A stretch of DNA of 64,000 bases from JBPOFM01 sp041391925 (lineage in GTDB: Bacteria; Bacteroidota; Bacteroidia; Flavobacteriales; Flavobacteriaceae): assembly GCA_041391925.1 (NCBI GenBank), contig JAWKNA010000006.1:1-64000 (forward strand). The letters are read 5' to 3'. Made by a program: the position numbers and the translations under genes. Below are positions 48,639 through 57,315 of this stretch, one piece after another. Every line of letters begins with the position of its first letter. Within the stretch, counting starts at the first letter, position 1. The notes below the pieces were generated by a model. That model saw nothing but the letters and a program-made list of their open reading frames with translations. It did not search any database and was not told the origin of the DNA.

Positions 48639-51607
48639 GTATATGTAGTCGTTGCATCTGGGCTTACCGTGATGCTCGCTGTCGTTTCTCCTGTGCTCCA
48701 TTCATAGGTTGAACCTCCCGTGGCCGTCAGGGTGGCACTGCTGCCCTCGCATATGGAGACATCCGCTCCTGCATTGGCGGTCACACTTGTATCGATTACT
48801 GTAACCGTGACCGTATCCGTCGCGTCACATCCATTCGAGGTTCCCGTCACTGTGTAGGTCGTTGTAGAGGATGGACTCACATCGATACTGGCAGTGGTCG
48901 CTCCAGTATTCCATTGGTACGAATTCCCTCCGGTCGCGCTCAAGGTCACGCTATCTCCAAGGTTGAGGGTAACGTTTGCTCCTGCATCTATGCCAGGCAA
49001 TGGGTTGACAGTTACCGTCACATCGTCGGTGGCGGTACATCCGTTTTGCGTCACTTCCACTGTGTAGGTCCTGGTATTGCCTGGATTCACGGTTATGCTG
49101 GCTGTGGTCGCTCCTGTTTCCCAAAGATAAGTGTCTCCGCCACTGGCGGTCAACGTAACACTAGTACCTCTACAAGTGGATACATCGTTACCTGCGTTGG
49201 CAATCGGTGTTGGATTAACAGTTACTGTAACATCGTCCATATCGGAATTGGTTCCCGTGGCATCAAATGCCGTAACAGTGTATGTAGTTGTTGCATCTGG
49301 GCTTACCGTGATGCTCGCTGTCGTTTCTCCTGTGCTCCATTCATAGGTTGAACCTCCCGTGGCCGTCAGGGTGGCACTGCTGCCCTCGCATATGGAGACA
49401 TCCGCTCCTGCATGGGCGGTCACACTTGTATCGATTACCGTAACCGTGACCGTATCCGTCGCGTCACATCCATTCGAGGTTCCCGTCACTGTGTAGGTCG
49501 TTGTAGAGGATGGACTCACATCGATACTGGCAGTGGTCGCTCCAGTATTCCATTGGTACGAATCCCCTCCAGTCGCAGATAAGGTTGTGCTCTCGCCAAG
49601 GTTGATGGTAACGTTTGCTCCTGCATCTATGCCAGGCAATGGGTTGACAGTTACCGTCACATCGTCTGTATCAGAGTTTATTCCTAAAAGACCAAAAGCC
49701 GTAACAGTATACGTTGTAGTTGTGTTTGGACTGACTGTAATGCTTTCTGTAGTTGCTCCAGTGCTCCATTGATAGTTGAAACCTCCCGTAGCGGTTAAAG
49801 TGGTGCTGCCTCCTTCACAAATACTTACATCATTGCCAGCGTTGGCATTAACATTCGTATCAATCAAAAATACTGTTACAGAGTCTGTGTCTTCACAGCC
49901 ATTTGTTGTACCAGTTACAGTATAAGTAGTTATCGATAATGGACTGACATTTATACTTTGAGATGTGGAACCTGTACTCCACAAATAACTATTAGCACCT
50001 GTGGCTGTTAAGGTTACGCTAGTTCCAACTGTAATTGTTACATCAAGACCTGCGTTTACATTCGGAATAGGATTAACGGTCACCGTCACATCGTCAGTAT
50101 CGGAATTGTTTCCTGTAGCATCAAAAGCTGTTACAGTGTAAGTTGTGGTAGTATTTGGGCTAACAGTTATGCTTGCAGTGGTTGCTCCAGTGCTCCATTG
50201 GTAGGTGGAACCTCCTGTTGCAGTTAGAGTTGTACCAGAACCTTGACAAATTGAAACATCTTGTCCTGCATCAGCAGTAATTCCAGTTACCCCTAAAGTC
50301 ATACCATTCAAATAATACTCAAGATTTGTGTAACCATCTGCCTGAACAATATTTCTATCACTGGCATTATTAGGATTTAGACCATTAGCTATTTCCCATG
50401 TATTCGGCATCCCGTCATTGTCACTATCTGCTGGAGCAGTTCCACCATTGATAGTTGGATAAGTGCCACTGGTTGCCAATGTACCATTGCCATTAGTATA
50501 TAGATTGATAATTCTAGTGTCAACTGCATCACGATTGATGCCACATCCAACTGTACCTAGTATGTCAGCTTCTAAGGCTGAAGCAGAAATAGGGGTAATT
50601 CCACTTGAGATATATGGCGTTGTCTTTATATAAGGATTAAATGCGGATGAATATCCTGCGACACCATTAGGATAAATATTACCTGAAATGTACGCATGGG
50701 TTTGACTAGGTGTACCTCCACTTTCTTCCGATATACAGGCGTCACTTTGGAAAGATATTTGGCTTGAAAGTTTATATTTGTTATTAACAGAGGTAAATTT
50801 TGTTCCTAAATAAGTATTCCCCCCTCTTGAGAAACCATAGTATATATTATTTATAGATTCGTAAGCCAAGGTAGTATTAGAATATGCCTGATTTTCAATG
50901 TTTCTTTCACTATTAAAAGCAAATAGATTTCTATAAAAAGTTAAATTGGATGTGTTGATATTGGATAATGAACCATAAGTACATTCCGAAACAATTGAAT
51001 TTTGCAATGTTACATTCGCTATCGGATTGCTTCCGCTTTGAGATTGTATGGCGAAGTTCTCATCTTTAGCCCAACTAATAGAACAATGATCTATAATAAT
51101 ATTTTGGACCAATGTACCATTTTCAGAAGTGATATTTATACCGTCATAACTACTGCCTTCACCTGCTCCTGGTCTCACACGTAAATATCTACAGATAACA
51201 TTGCTCCCGGCAAACCGTATTTGGCCACCTTTGACAAGTATTCCATCACCTGGTGCAGTCTGCCCTGCAATGGTCAAGTTACCGTCGTCAGCATAAATGT
51301 TAGTACCGGCCAAATCGATGGTACCTCCTACTTCAAAAACCACTGTTCGTGTCCCACTAGCTTCCAAAGCTGCTTTTAAACTACCTGAACCGCTAGCATT
51401 AAGGTTGGTTACCTTAATGACACTTCCACCTCGACCTCCGGTTGCATGTTTACCAAAACCTGCGGCTGTTGGAAATGCCAGTTGCTGAGAATAAAGAGAA
51501 TAACTAGAAAATAAGAGTACAAAGAGTATTAAATTTTTTTGAAAAAAACTGAGTGAGCAAGTCTTGGCAATGCATAAGACATGCAATAGGGCATTGGGGG
51601 ATTTCAT
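48173..51607 (-). CDS. Secreted pectate-lyase-like protein with Ig-like repeats (N-terminal part, frameshifted)
   Basis: The first 1144 residues of a giant secreted protein. An N-terminal signal sequence (hydrophobic core about 25-40, ending SQQ) is followed by a right-handed beta-helix lyase domain of the PL1 pectate-lyase type (about 45-400: FPTAAGFGKHATGGRGGSVI, VGGTIDLAGTNIYADDGN, DHCSISWAKDENFAI). A Ca-binding type-3-like motif (DSDNDGMPNTWEIANGLNP) comes next, then about ten Ig/PKD-like repeats of about 70 residues. It would degrade pectin-like polysaccharide outside the cell after T9SS export. A 1-bp deletion at 48253 changes ETTPSIT to ETTQASL and ends the frame 31 codons later. GC content jumps in the repeats compared with the lyase domain. 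Confidence 0.88.
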   Translation of the reverse strand: MKSPNALLHVLCIAKTCSLSFFQKNLILFVLLFSSYSLYSQQLAFPTAAGFGKHATGGRGGSVIKVTNLNASGSGSLKAALEASGTRTVVFEVGGTIDLAGTNIYADDGNLTIAGQTAPGDGILVKGGQIRFAGSNVICRYLRVRPGAGEGSSYDGINITSENGTLVQNIIIDHCSISWAKDENFAIQSQSGSNPIANVTLQNSIVSECTYGSLSNINTSNLTFYRNLFAFNSERNIENQAYSNTTLAYESINNIYYGFSRGGNTYLGTKFTSVNNKYKLSSQISFQSDACISEESGGTPSQTHAYISGNIYPNGVAGYSSAFNPYIKTTPYISSGITPISASALEADILGTVGCGINRDAVDTRIINLYTNGNGTLATSGTYPTINGGTAPADSDNDGMPNTWEIANGLNPNNASDRNIVQADGYTNLEYYLNGMTLGVTGITADAGQDVSICQGSGTTLTATGGSTYQWSTGATTASITVSPNTTTTYTVTAFDATGNNSDTDDVTVTVNPIPNVNAGLDVTITVGTSVTLTATGANSYLWSTGSTSQSINVSPLSITTYTVTGTTNGCEDTDSVTVFLIDTNVNANAGNDVSICEGGSTTLTATGGFNYQWSTGATTESITVSPNTTTTYTVTAFGLLGINSDTDDVTVTVNPLPGIDAGANVTINLGESTTLSATGGDSYQWNTGATTASIDVSPSSTTTYTVTGTSNGCDATDTVTVTVIDTSVTAHAGADVSICEGSSATLTATGGSTYEWSTGETTASITVSPDATTTYTVTAFDATGTNSDMDDVTVTVNPTPIANAGNDVSTCRGTSVTLTASGGDTYLWETGATTASITVNPGNTRTYTVEVTQNGCTATDDVTVTVNPLPGIDAGANVTLNLGDSVTLSATGGNSYQWNTGATTASIDVSPSSTTTYTVTGTSNGCDATDTVTVTVIDTSVTANAGADVSICEGSSATLTATGGSTYEWSTGETTASITVSPDATTTYTVTAFDATGTNSDTDEVMVTVNPTPIANAGNDVSTCRGTSVTLTASGGDTYLWETGATTASITVNPGNTRTYTVEVTQNGCTATDDVTVTVNPLPSIDAGANVTINLGESVTLTATGGNSYQWSTGETTQASLSVLLAQLLQHLMPREPIPILTR

Positions 51608-52234
51608 TTGCTATTAATTTTGGGGCAATTTTAATTATGCTATTAATTTTGGGTACAATATTGTTTTGCTATTTATTTTTGTTACTATAACTGTTTAATT
51701 TTATTTATTTGTTTTGAACGAATCTATGCAATAAAAATGAAAATATACGATAAAATTACTTATTATTCGATTAAATGTATATAATTTGTAATTATTTACT
51801 TACAATAATATGCTTTTCAACATAAAAAAAATTACATTTATCAGTAAAGTCTGACAAGTGTAATGGCATGTAACATAAGTAGATACGAGTGGTTTTAAGT
51901 TTTGGATGTCGTTAACATATATTTAACATATTTATTTCAAAAACTTGTATTTTACGTAAAAATTGCCCTACTTTAATCGAAGTTTTATACCACTTCATCA
52001 GAAATTTTAAAAGCGGCAAATATCAAAGAGAATCTTTTGACTTAAATGAAATTAATCTTCCTTGTGTAACAAACTAATTATTAAAATGGAGATGGATTTT
52101 CACCTTTAAAAAATTACACTACATCTATTGATTATCACATTATCAAATTTTTCTTTATAATATTGCGGTCAATTAAAATCTTAAAATAATAAATTGATCT
52201 TCAAGTATATTTTAAACCTCAAACCAATAAGCCA
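51608..52234. other. AT-rich intergenic region before the polysaccharide locus
   Basis: No gene found in 627 bp. It lies between the divergent lyase gene and the flippase. It contains three 29-bp-spaced direct repeats at its left end, two TTAACATAT-type repeats near 51912-51931 and a 12-bp perfect palindrome ttttacgtaaaa (51950-51961). These are candidate regulator sites for the locus or the lyase gene. No TAnnTTTG element with a matching -33 was found. Confidence 0.6.
51609..51681. repeat. Three direct repeats with a 29-bp period upstream of the lyase gene
   Basis: tgctattaattttggg occurs at 51609-51624 and 51638-51653, and a diverged copy tgctatttatttttg at 51667-51681. All three are spaced exactly 29 bp apart, beginning two bases upstream of the lyase ATG. 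They lie in the leader or promoter of the minus-strand gene and may be regulator sites or a decayed tandem repeat. Confidence 0.8.
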
Positions 52235-53572
52235 TTGATTTCTAAAGAGAGTTTATTGCAAGGGATTAAAAAAGGATTCACTAACACGATGATTACTAAT
52301 GTGATTATTGTGGGAGTAGTTACTTTATTTGTCAAAGGTTTAGGGTTTGCAAAAGAAATAGTCATTGCAGACAATTTCGGGCTTTCAGAACTCTTGGATA
52401 CCTTTTATGTGGCAGTGCTTATACCAAGCTTTATGAGCAATGTGTTTTTGGGAGGTTTTAAAAGTGTTTTTATCCCAAATTATGTTTTTGAACTACAAAC
52501 AGGCAAACAGATGGGCTCTTTTCAGAGTACCTGTTTCTTAGTGACCTTGGGTGTTTCTGTCTTTTTTTGTTTAGTCGCCATATTGGGCACTGATGTTTAT
52601 CTGGAATTTTTTTTTAAAGGCCATACACCTGAATATTATGCATTGGTGAAAATGCAATTTTACATTATTATTCCCGCTATCATATTTTGGGGTCTTTCTT
52701 CAATGATGACCGGACTTTTGAATATCGATGAAGAATTTATGTACTCATCAATGGCTCCTCTATTTATAGCTATTGCAATGATTATCTGTGTACTTTTCTT
52801 TAAAGATGAATTGGGTAATGCTGTTCTATCCGCTGGAATGTTAATAGGCAGTATTGCTGGATTTTTGTTTTTATTGGTTGTATCGCTAAAACGAAAAATC
52901 ATAAGCTTGGCAAAACCAGATTTTGTTTCAGATAATATACGAGAACTTTTTTTGCAATTGCCTGCTAAAATTGCCGCCAATATTTTAAGTGGTGCCAATG
53001 AAATAGTGGATCAGTATTTTGCGGCCACATTGATTGTAGGCTCTATTGCAGCATTAAATTATGGTGTAAAAATACCGATGTTTACTATAGGAATTGTTAC
53101 CATAGCCTTAGGCAATGTTCTATTGCCCTATTTTTCTAAAAAAGTATCGGAAAATCGCGAAAAAGCTTTTGATGAATTAAGAAGAATCTTAAAATTTGTC
53201 ATTATCGGTAGTAGTGTAGTTGCATTGTTTCTGGTCATGATATCATCACCTTTGGTAAAATTGATTTTTGAGCATAATGCATTCAAAAGCTCTGATACGG
53301 TTATTGTATCCAGGATACAACAAATGTACTTATTGCAGATTCCTGCCTACATCGCAACTATTTTAATGGTTCGGTTTTTAGAATCCATCAATAAAAATAG
53401 TTTTATGGTATTGGCAGCCTTGATCAATTTGAGTTTGAACATCTTATTCAATTATTTACTTATTAAAAGTATGGGAGTTTATGGCCTGGCTTTGGCTACC
53501 TCTTTAGTTGCTATTATTGACGGTCTCATTTTATACTTCTACATCAATCATTTGAACAAGTTAAATGTTTAA
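52235..53572 (+). CDS. MurJ/MviN-family (MOP) lipid-linked sugar flippase
   Basis: A 445-aa inner-membrane flippase with about 12-14 helices. MurJ/MviN features near the N-terminus are LFVKGLGFAKEIVIADNFG, LLDTFYVAVLIPSFMSNVF and GGFKSVFIPNYV. E. coli MurJ (511 aa) flips lipid II. Here the position at the head of a glycosyltransferase locus suggests it flips a lipid-linked polysaccharide repeat unit, in the role of Wzx (inference). The frame opens with TTG 52235; ATG 52289 (MITNVIIVGVV) is an alternative. The ligase/polymerase gene follows after 28 bp. Confidence 0.85.
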   Translation: MISKESLLQGIKKGFTNTMITNVIIVGVVTLFVKGLGFAKEIVIADNFGLSELLDTFYVAVLIPSFMSNVFLGGFKSVFIPNYVFELQTGKQMGSFQSTCFLVTLGVSVFFCLVAILGTDVYLEFFFKGHTPEYYALVKMQFYIIIPAIIFWGLSSMMTGLLNIDEEFMYSSMAPLFIAIAMIICVLFFKDELGNAVLSAGMLIGSIAGFLFLLVVSLKRKIISLAKPDFVSDNIRELFLQLPAKIAANILSGANEIVDQYFAATLIVGSIAALNYGVKIPMFTIGIVTIALGNVLLPYFSKKVSENREKAFDELRRILKFVIIGSSVVALFLVMISSPLVKLIFEHNAFKSSDTVIVSRIQQMYLLQIPAYIATILMVRFLESINKNSFMVLAALINLSLNILFNYLLIKSMGVYGLALATSLVAIIDGLILYFYINHLNKLNV

Positions 53573-53600
53573 TATTGTATTTTAAATTCCAATTTCCTTA

Positions 53601-54692
53601 ATGAAGTTATTTAGATACTTACTTTTAATTCTTCTTGTGTGCAACGTCCCAAGCATTGTGCAACTTGGTTATGGAGATTTGGCCGGAAGCCTTTTGAGTT
53701 ACGCCACATTTGGATTATTGATGATTTTCTATTTTTTGTCCAAAAAACATGCTTTGGCATGGCCGTTTGTCATATTTGCTATTATATATTTTTCAATAGC
53801 TGGTCTAGTAAATGTTTTTGATGAGCAATTGTACTTTATCGACTTTATAAAATACCTCATTATCATTGTGTGTGGTGGAGAACTCGCAAGAAGTCTTTCT
53901 GCAAAAGAAATGTATGTGGCATTTGTCATCGGGTCGGCCAGCATTCTTATCCATTCAGCTTTTTTCCCTGATGATTATGGCAGGTATAGTGGGTTTTATC
54001 TAAATGCAAATGCAGCTGGTTTTGCATGCTTATTAGGAGTGGCACTCTCCTATTCGATAAAAAAGGAATTATGGAAAAATTTGGGATTGGCCTTTTGTAC
54101 TTTCTGTGGCATATTGACTTTTTCACGTACATTCTTTCTATTGTGGTTTCTCTTGGTAGTCATATCTATTTTTCAGAATAAAAAAAACTTCAAAATTTTT
54201 GGTTTGGGAGTTGGGGTCATCCTTTTGTTTTTAAGTCTGGCTGCAATACTTCAAGTAAATGATACACGGTTTTCCATTTTTGAAGCCATGTTTACCCAAG
54301 GGGTTGTCAGCAAATCTGTCGAAGCAGATTCAAGAACCGAAACATGGTCTTTATATTATGACAAAGTTTATGATTCACCTTTTGTGGGCAATGGATATCT
54401 TTCCTTTACCAGTGATAATCTCCATGCCGAAGGTGCCCATAACAATTATTTAAGGATTATAGGAGAAGCTGGCATATTGCCCTTTCTATTATTTACCGGA
54501 ATCATGTTATACCTTTTGATTAAAAGTGTTCAATACTTTAAAACTGAACCTTGGTTATTCCTGTTGGCGGTATCCATCTTTTCGGTAAATTTGACTAACC
54601 ATAATTTCGACACTTTACAGTATATCACTTTGATTACGTTGTGGCTATACTTTAAGCTCCATGAAAATAAAGTACAAACCTTTGAACCTTAA
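53601..54692 (+). CDS. O-antigen polymerase/ligase family protein (Wzy/WaaL-like)
   Basis: A 363-aa membrane protein with about ten helices and a large periplasmic loop late in the sequence that contains RTETWSLYYDKVYDSPFVGNG and AHNNYLRIIGEAGILPFL. This Arg...HNxxLxxxxExG pattern is typical of the O-antigen ligase/polymerase (Wzy_C) superfamily. It would polymerise repeat units or ligate the glycan to its acceptor in the periplasm. It is 28 bp downstream of the flippase and in the same operon. Confidence 0.87.
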   Translation: MKLFRYLLLILLVCNVPSIVQLGYGDLAGSLLSYATFGLLMIFYFLSKKHALAWPFVIFAIIYFSIAGLVNVFDEQLYFIDFIKYLIIIVCGGELARSLSAKEMYVAFVIGSASILIHSAFFPDDYGRYSGFYLNANAAGFACLLGVALSYSIKKELWKNLGLAFCTFCGILTFSRTFFLLWFLLVVISIFQNKKNFKIFGLGVGVILLFLSLAAILQVNDTRFSIFEAMFTQGVVSKSVEADSRTETWSLYYDKVYDSPFVGNGYLSFTSDNLHAEGAHNNYLRIIGEAGILPFLLFTGIMLYLLIKSVQYFKTEPWLFLLAVSIFSVNLTNHNFDTLQYITLITLWLYFKLHENKVQTFEP

Positions 54693-54783
54693 TAGCTTTT
54701 GTATGTATTTAGATATAAGATTTAATTTTTCTTTATTGCTATCATTTCAACGGTTTTTTAAAAATTACACCCCTTTTATTTTT

Positions 54784-54791
54784 TAAATTTG
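54784..54791 (+). promoter_or_regulatory. -7 element before the unknown membrane protein gene
   Basis: TAAATTTG matches TAnnTTTG, 45 bp before the ATG at 54836. The -33 element is not clear. It may start a second transcript for the rest of the locus. Confidence 0.4.
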
Positions 54792-54835
54792 TACCATTAT
54801 TATACTATTGTGCTGAACCAACTAAAAGGAAAAAA

Positions 54836-55576
54836 ATGAGTTTGCTTTTTTTTAAGCAGAATTTTAATATTAAAAAAACCAATAAGATTCTGTTTTCATT
54901 GATTTCGCTTGATATCCTCTTTATTCTTCTCCATATTCTATTTATCTATCTCATATTTATAAGAGTTCAGTTTAATTGGTCTATTGGGAATGACTTCATG
55001 GTCAATAATGATGGTAGTTATCCAGAAATCTTCCAATATATTAAATTTGCCTGCATTAGTTTAATTCTACTTTATTTTGTTATCAAAGGAAAAGGGATTG
55101 GCTATATATCTTGGTGTGTCCTGTACGTATTACTATTACTTGATGACTCCATGCAGTTTCATGAACGGTTTGGCACGTGGGTGTCTGAAAAGTTTCATTA
55201 TGCACCACATTTGGGCCTAAGGGCACAAGATTTTGGGGAACTCACTTATGATGTGCTTTTCGGAACCTTTTTTATTGTATTTATTGCTATAGGATATTAC
55301 TATGGAGATAAAGTTTATAGAAAAATAAACATTGACCTTTTTTTACTATTCTGCTTTTTACTTTTTTTTGGGGTTGGAGTTGATATGATAGATGAATTAT
55401 TTGAAGACAATCGTTGGTCCATTTTGTTTTTTAACCTTTTTGAAGACGGAGGCGAAATGATAGCCTTGAGTACCATTGTATGGTATTTCTGTTTCTTGGT
55501 TATTAAACCAGACAATCACGATACCTACTTACACGAATATTTCTTCAAAAGAAAAACACGCAAATTTAAAAAATAG
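54836..55576 (+). CDS. Unknown polytopic membrane protein with intramembrane acidic/His motifs
   Basis: A 246-aa membrane protein with about six hydrophobic helices. I do not recognise a named family. Four charged motifs sit in or at the ends of helices: LLDDSMQFHERFG (D103, D104, H109, E110), LRAQDFGELTYD (D132, E135), VDMIDELFED (D183, D186, E187) and FEDGGEMIAL (E203, D204, E207). Such clustering could bind metal ions, as in membrane hydrolases or hydroxylases, but this is inference. The C-terminus is basic (FFKRKTRKFKK). It lies between the polymerase/ligase gene and the propeller-fusion gene, 41 bp before the latter, so a role in polysaccharide or lipid-carrier modification is likely. 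Confidence 0.82.
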   Translation: MSLLFFKQNFNIKKTNKILFSLISLDILFILLHILFIYLIFIRVQFNWSIGNDFMVNNDGSYPEIFQYIKFACISLILLYFVIKGKGIGYISWCVLYVLLLLDDSMQFHERFGTWVSEKFHYAPHLGLRAQDFGELTYDVLFGTFFIVFIAIGYYYGDKVYRKINIDLFLLFCFLLFFGVGVDMIDELFEDNRWSILFFNLFEDGGEMIALSTIVWYFCFLVIKPDNHDTYLHEYFFKRKTRKFKK

Positions 55577-55617
55577 TTCAATCTTTCATTCCCATAGAGC
55601 TTGAAAACCCCAAAAAA

Positions 55618-57264
55618 ATGGAGAAGAAAAAGCTGCGAATAGGTTTACTTATCGATTCATATACAATTCCGATGTGGGTTTATGAAATGGTGCAAACCAT
55701 CCAAAATTCTAGCCATTCAGAGATTGTACTTTTGATAAAAAAAGAAGTAGAAGACCAAAATTTGTCTGTAAAATCAGAACGTGCCAATTCATTGTTATCT
55801 CTATATCAAAAATGGGACAAAGCACGTTTCAAGCCTTCTCCTGATGCCTTTGAGCCAAAGAAAATAAAAGATATTGTTGAATGCCCGACACTTAATGTGA
55901 GACCGGAATTGTTGGATTCTAAAGACGTTCTTCAAGAACAGGACATCACTACAATTACTTCCCACTCTCTTGATATTTTGGTAAAGCTTGGCTTTAATGA
56001 TTTATATGGATCTGTATTCGAAAGTTCCAAATACGGAATTTGGGGCTATCATCATGGAAATTTTGAAACACATAGAGGTGCGGTTTCTGGAGTGTGGGAA
56101 ATATTGGAAAATTGGGATGAAACACGTGCTGTGTTGCTACAGTTGTCTGAAAACAACGAAGATAGCATAAAAATCCATGAAGCCTTTTATTCTACCGATC
56201 ATGTAAGTATGAGCCGTAACAAAAATGTTTTATACTATAACTCTGCAACTATGCTTCCCAGAAAATTGGAAGAGTTGTATCGATTGGGAGATAAGGCTTT
56301 TTTTGACAAAATTAAAAAACAAGCGACCCAACCCTTATTTTATTCAAATAAGGAATTTAAGTCTCCAACCAATATACAGTTAATTAAAGGTATTTATCAC
56401 AATTGGAAGCGTGCCATTGGAGGAATGATTTCAAGAAAATTTCATGTTTCGCAATGGATTATTTTATTCAAATTGGAAAAAACCGAAAAGCCATCAAAAT
56501 CTTTCCATGACTTTAAAAGGATGTTACCTCCAAAAGATCGTTTTTGGGCTGATCCTTTTGTAATTGAAAAGAATGGTATCTATTACATTTTTTTGGAAGA
56601 ATTGATATATTCAGAAAATAAAGGCAAAATAGCAGTGATAGAAATGGACCAAGACGGAAATTATACACATCCAAAAATAGTTCTTGAAAGACCTTATCAC
56701 CTTTCGTACCCTTTCTTGATTGAAGAGGACGGAGTATTATACATGCTGCCGGAAACTGAACAAAATAACACCATCGAGCTGTACAAATGTATTGAATTCC
56801 CTCATGTGTGGGAATTACAAGAAGTATTGATTGACAACATAATGGCTGTGGATGCCACCATTTACAAAAAAGACGACAAATTTTGGCTGTTTACTAATGC
56901 TAAAGAATATTTGGGAACTAAAATCGCCAATGAATTGATGCTGTTTTCCTCAGATTCTCTTTTAAATGGTACATGGACTCCTCATCCCCAAAACCCAATC
57001 GCCATTGACCATCATTTTGCAAGACCTGCCGGCAATATCTTTAATTACGAAGGAAGGGTGTTTAGACCTGCCCAAAATTGTTCCAAACATTATGGTTATG
57101 GCATGCAGATTATGGAAATTATAACTTTGAATGAAACCGAATATGATGAACGTCCCATACAATCCATCTATCCCAATTGGGAAAAAGATATAGAATCCGT
57201 ACACACATTGAATTTCAATGGTAAGTTAACGGTCATAGATGCAGTTATAAAGAGAAGAAAATAA
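55618..57264 (+). CDS. Formyltransferase-like / GINT1-like beta-propeller fusion
   Basis: A 548-aa cytosolic protein of two parts. Residues 1-about 240 resemble a formyltransferase-type Rossmann domain (LRIGLLIDSYTIPMWVYEMV, DILVKLGFNDLYG, YGIWGYHHGNFETHRGAVSG). Residues about 270-548 form repeated beta-blade motifs of the GH43-like/GINT1-N-terminal propeller type (DRFWADPFVIEKNGIYYIF, YPFLIEEDGVLYMLPET, FARPAGNIFNYEGRVFRPAQ). The propeller was first named in plant glucosamine inositolphosphorylceramide transferase. In bacteria it occurs in polysaccharide loci. It probably modifies a sugar nucleotide or glycan. It is followed by a GT4 gene 52 bp later. Confidence 0.82.
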   Translation: MEKKKLRIGLLIDSYTIPMWVYEMVQTIQNSSHSEIVLLIKKEVEDQNLSVKSERANSLLSLYQKWDKARFKPSPDAFEPKKIKDIVECPTLNVRPELLDSKDVLQEQDITTITSHSLDILVKLGFNDLYGSVFESSKYGIWGYHHGNFETHRGAVSGVWEILENWDETRAVLLQLSENNEDSIKIHEAFYSTDHVSMSRNKNVLYYNSATMLPRKLEELYRLGDKAFFDKIKKQATQPLFYSNKEFKSPTNIQLIKGIYHNWKRAIGGMISRKFHVSQWIILFKLEKTEKPSKSFHDFKRMLPPKDRFWADPFVIEKNGIYYIFLEELIYSENKGKIAVIEMDQDGNYTHPKIVLERPYHLSYPFLIEEDGVLYMLPETEQNNTIELYKCIEFPHVWELQEVLIDNIMAVDATIYKKDDKFWLFTNAKEYLGTKIANELMLFSSDSLLNGTWTPHPQNPIAIDHHFARPAGNIFNYEGRVFRPAQNCSKHYGYGMQIMEIITLNETEYDERPIQSIYPNWEKDIESVHTLNFNGKLTVIDAVIKRRK

Positions 57265-57315
57265 GGGCATCATTAACAAGGAAGCGTTTATAATCATTAA
57301 AGTAATATAGTATAT

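Noticed and set aside
47647..49772. Several plus-strand frames of 70-145 aa opposite the Ig repeats
   Set aside because: They are antisense shadows that repeat with the same period as the minus-strand repeats and have no promoter or domain content.
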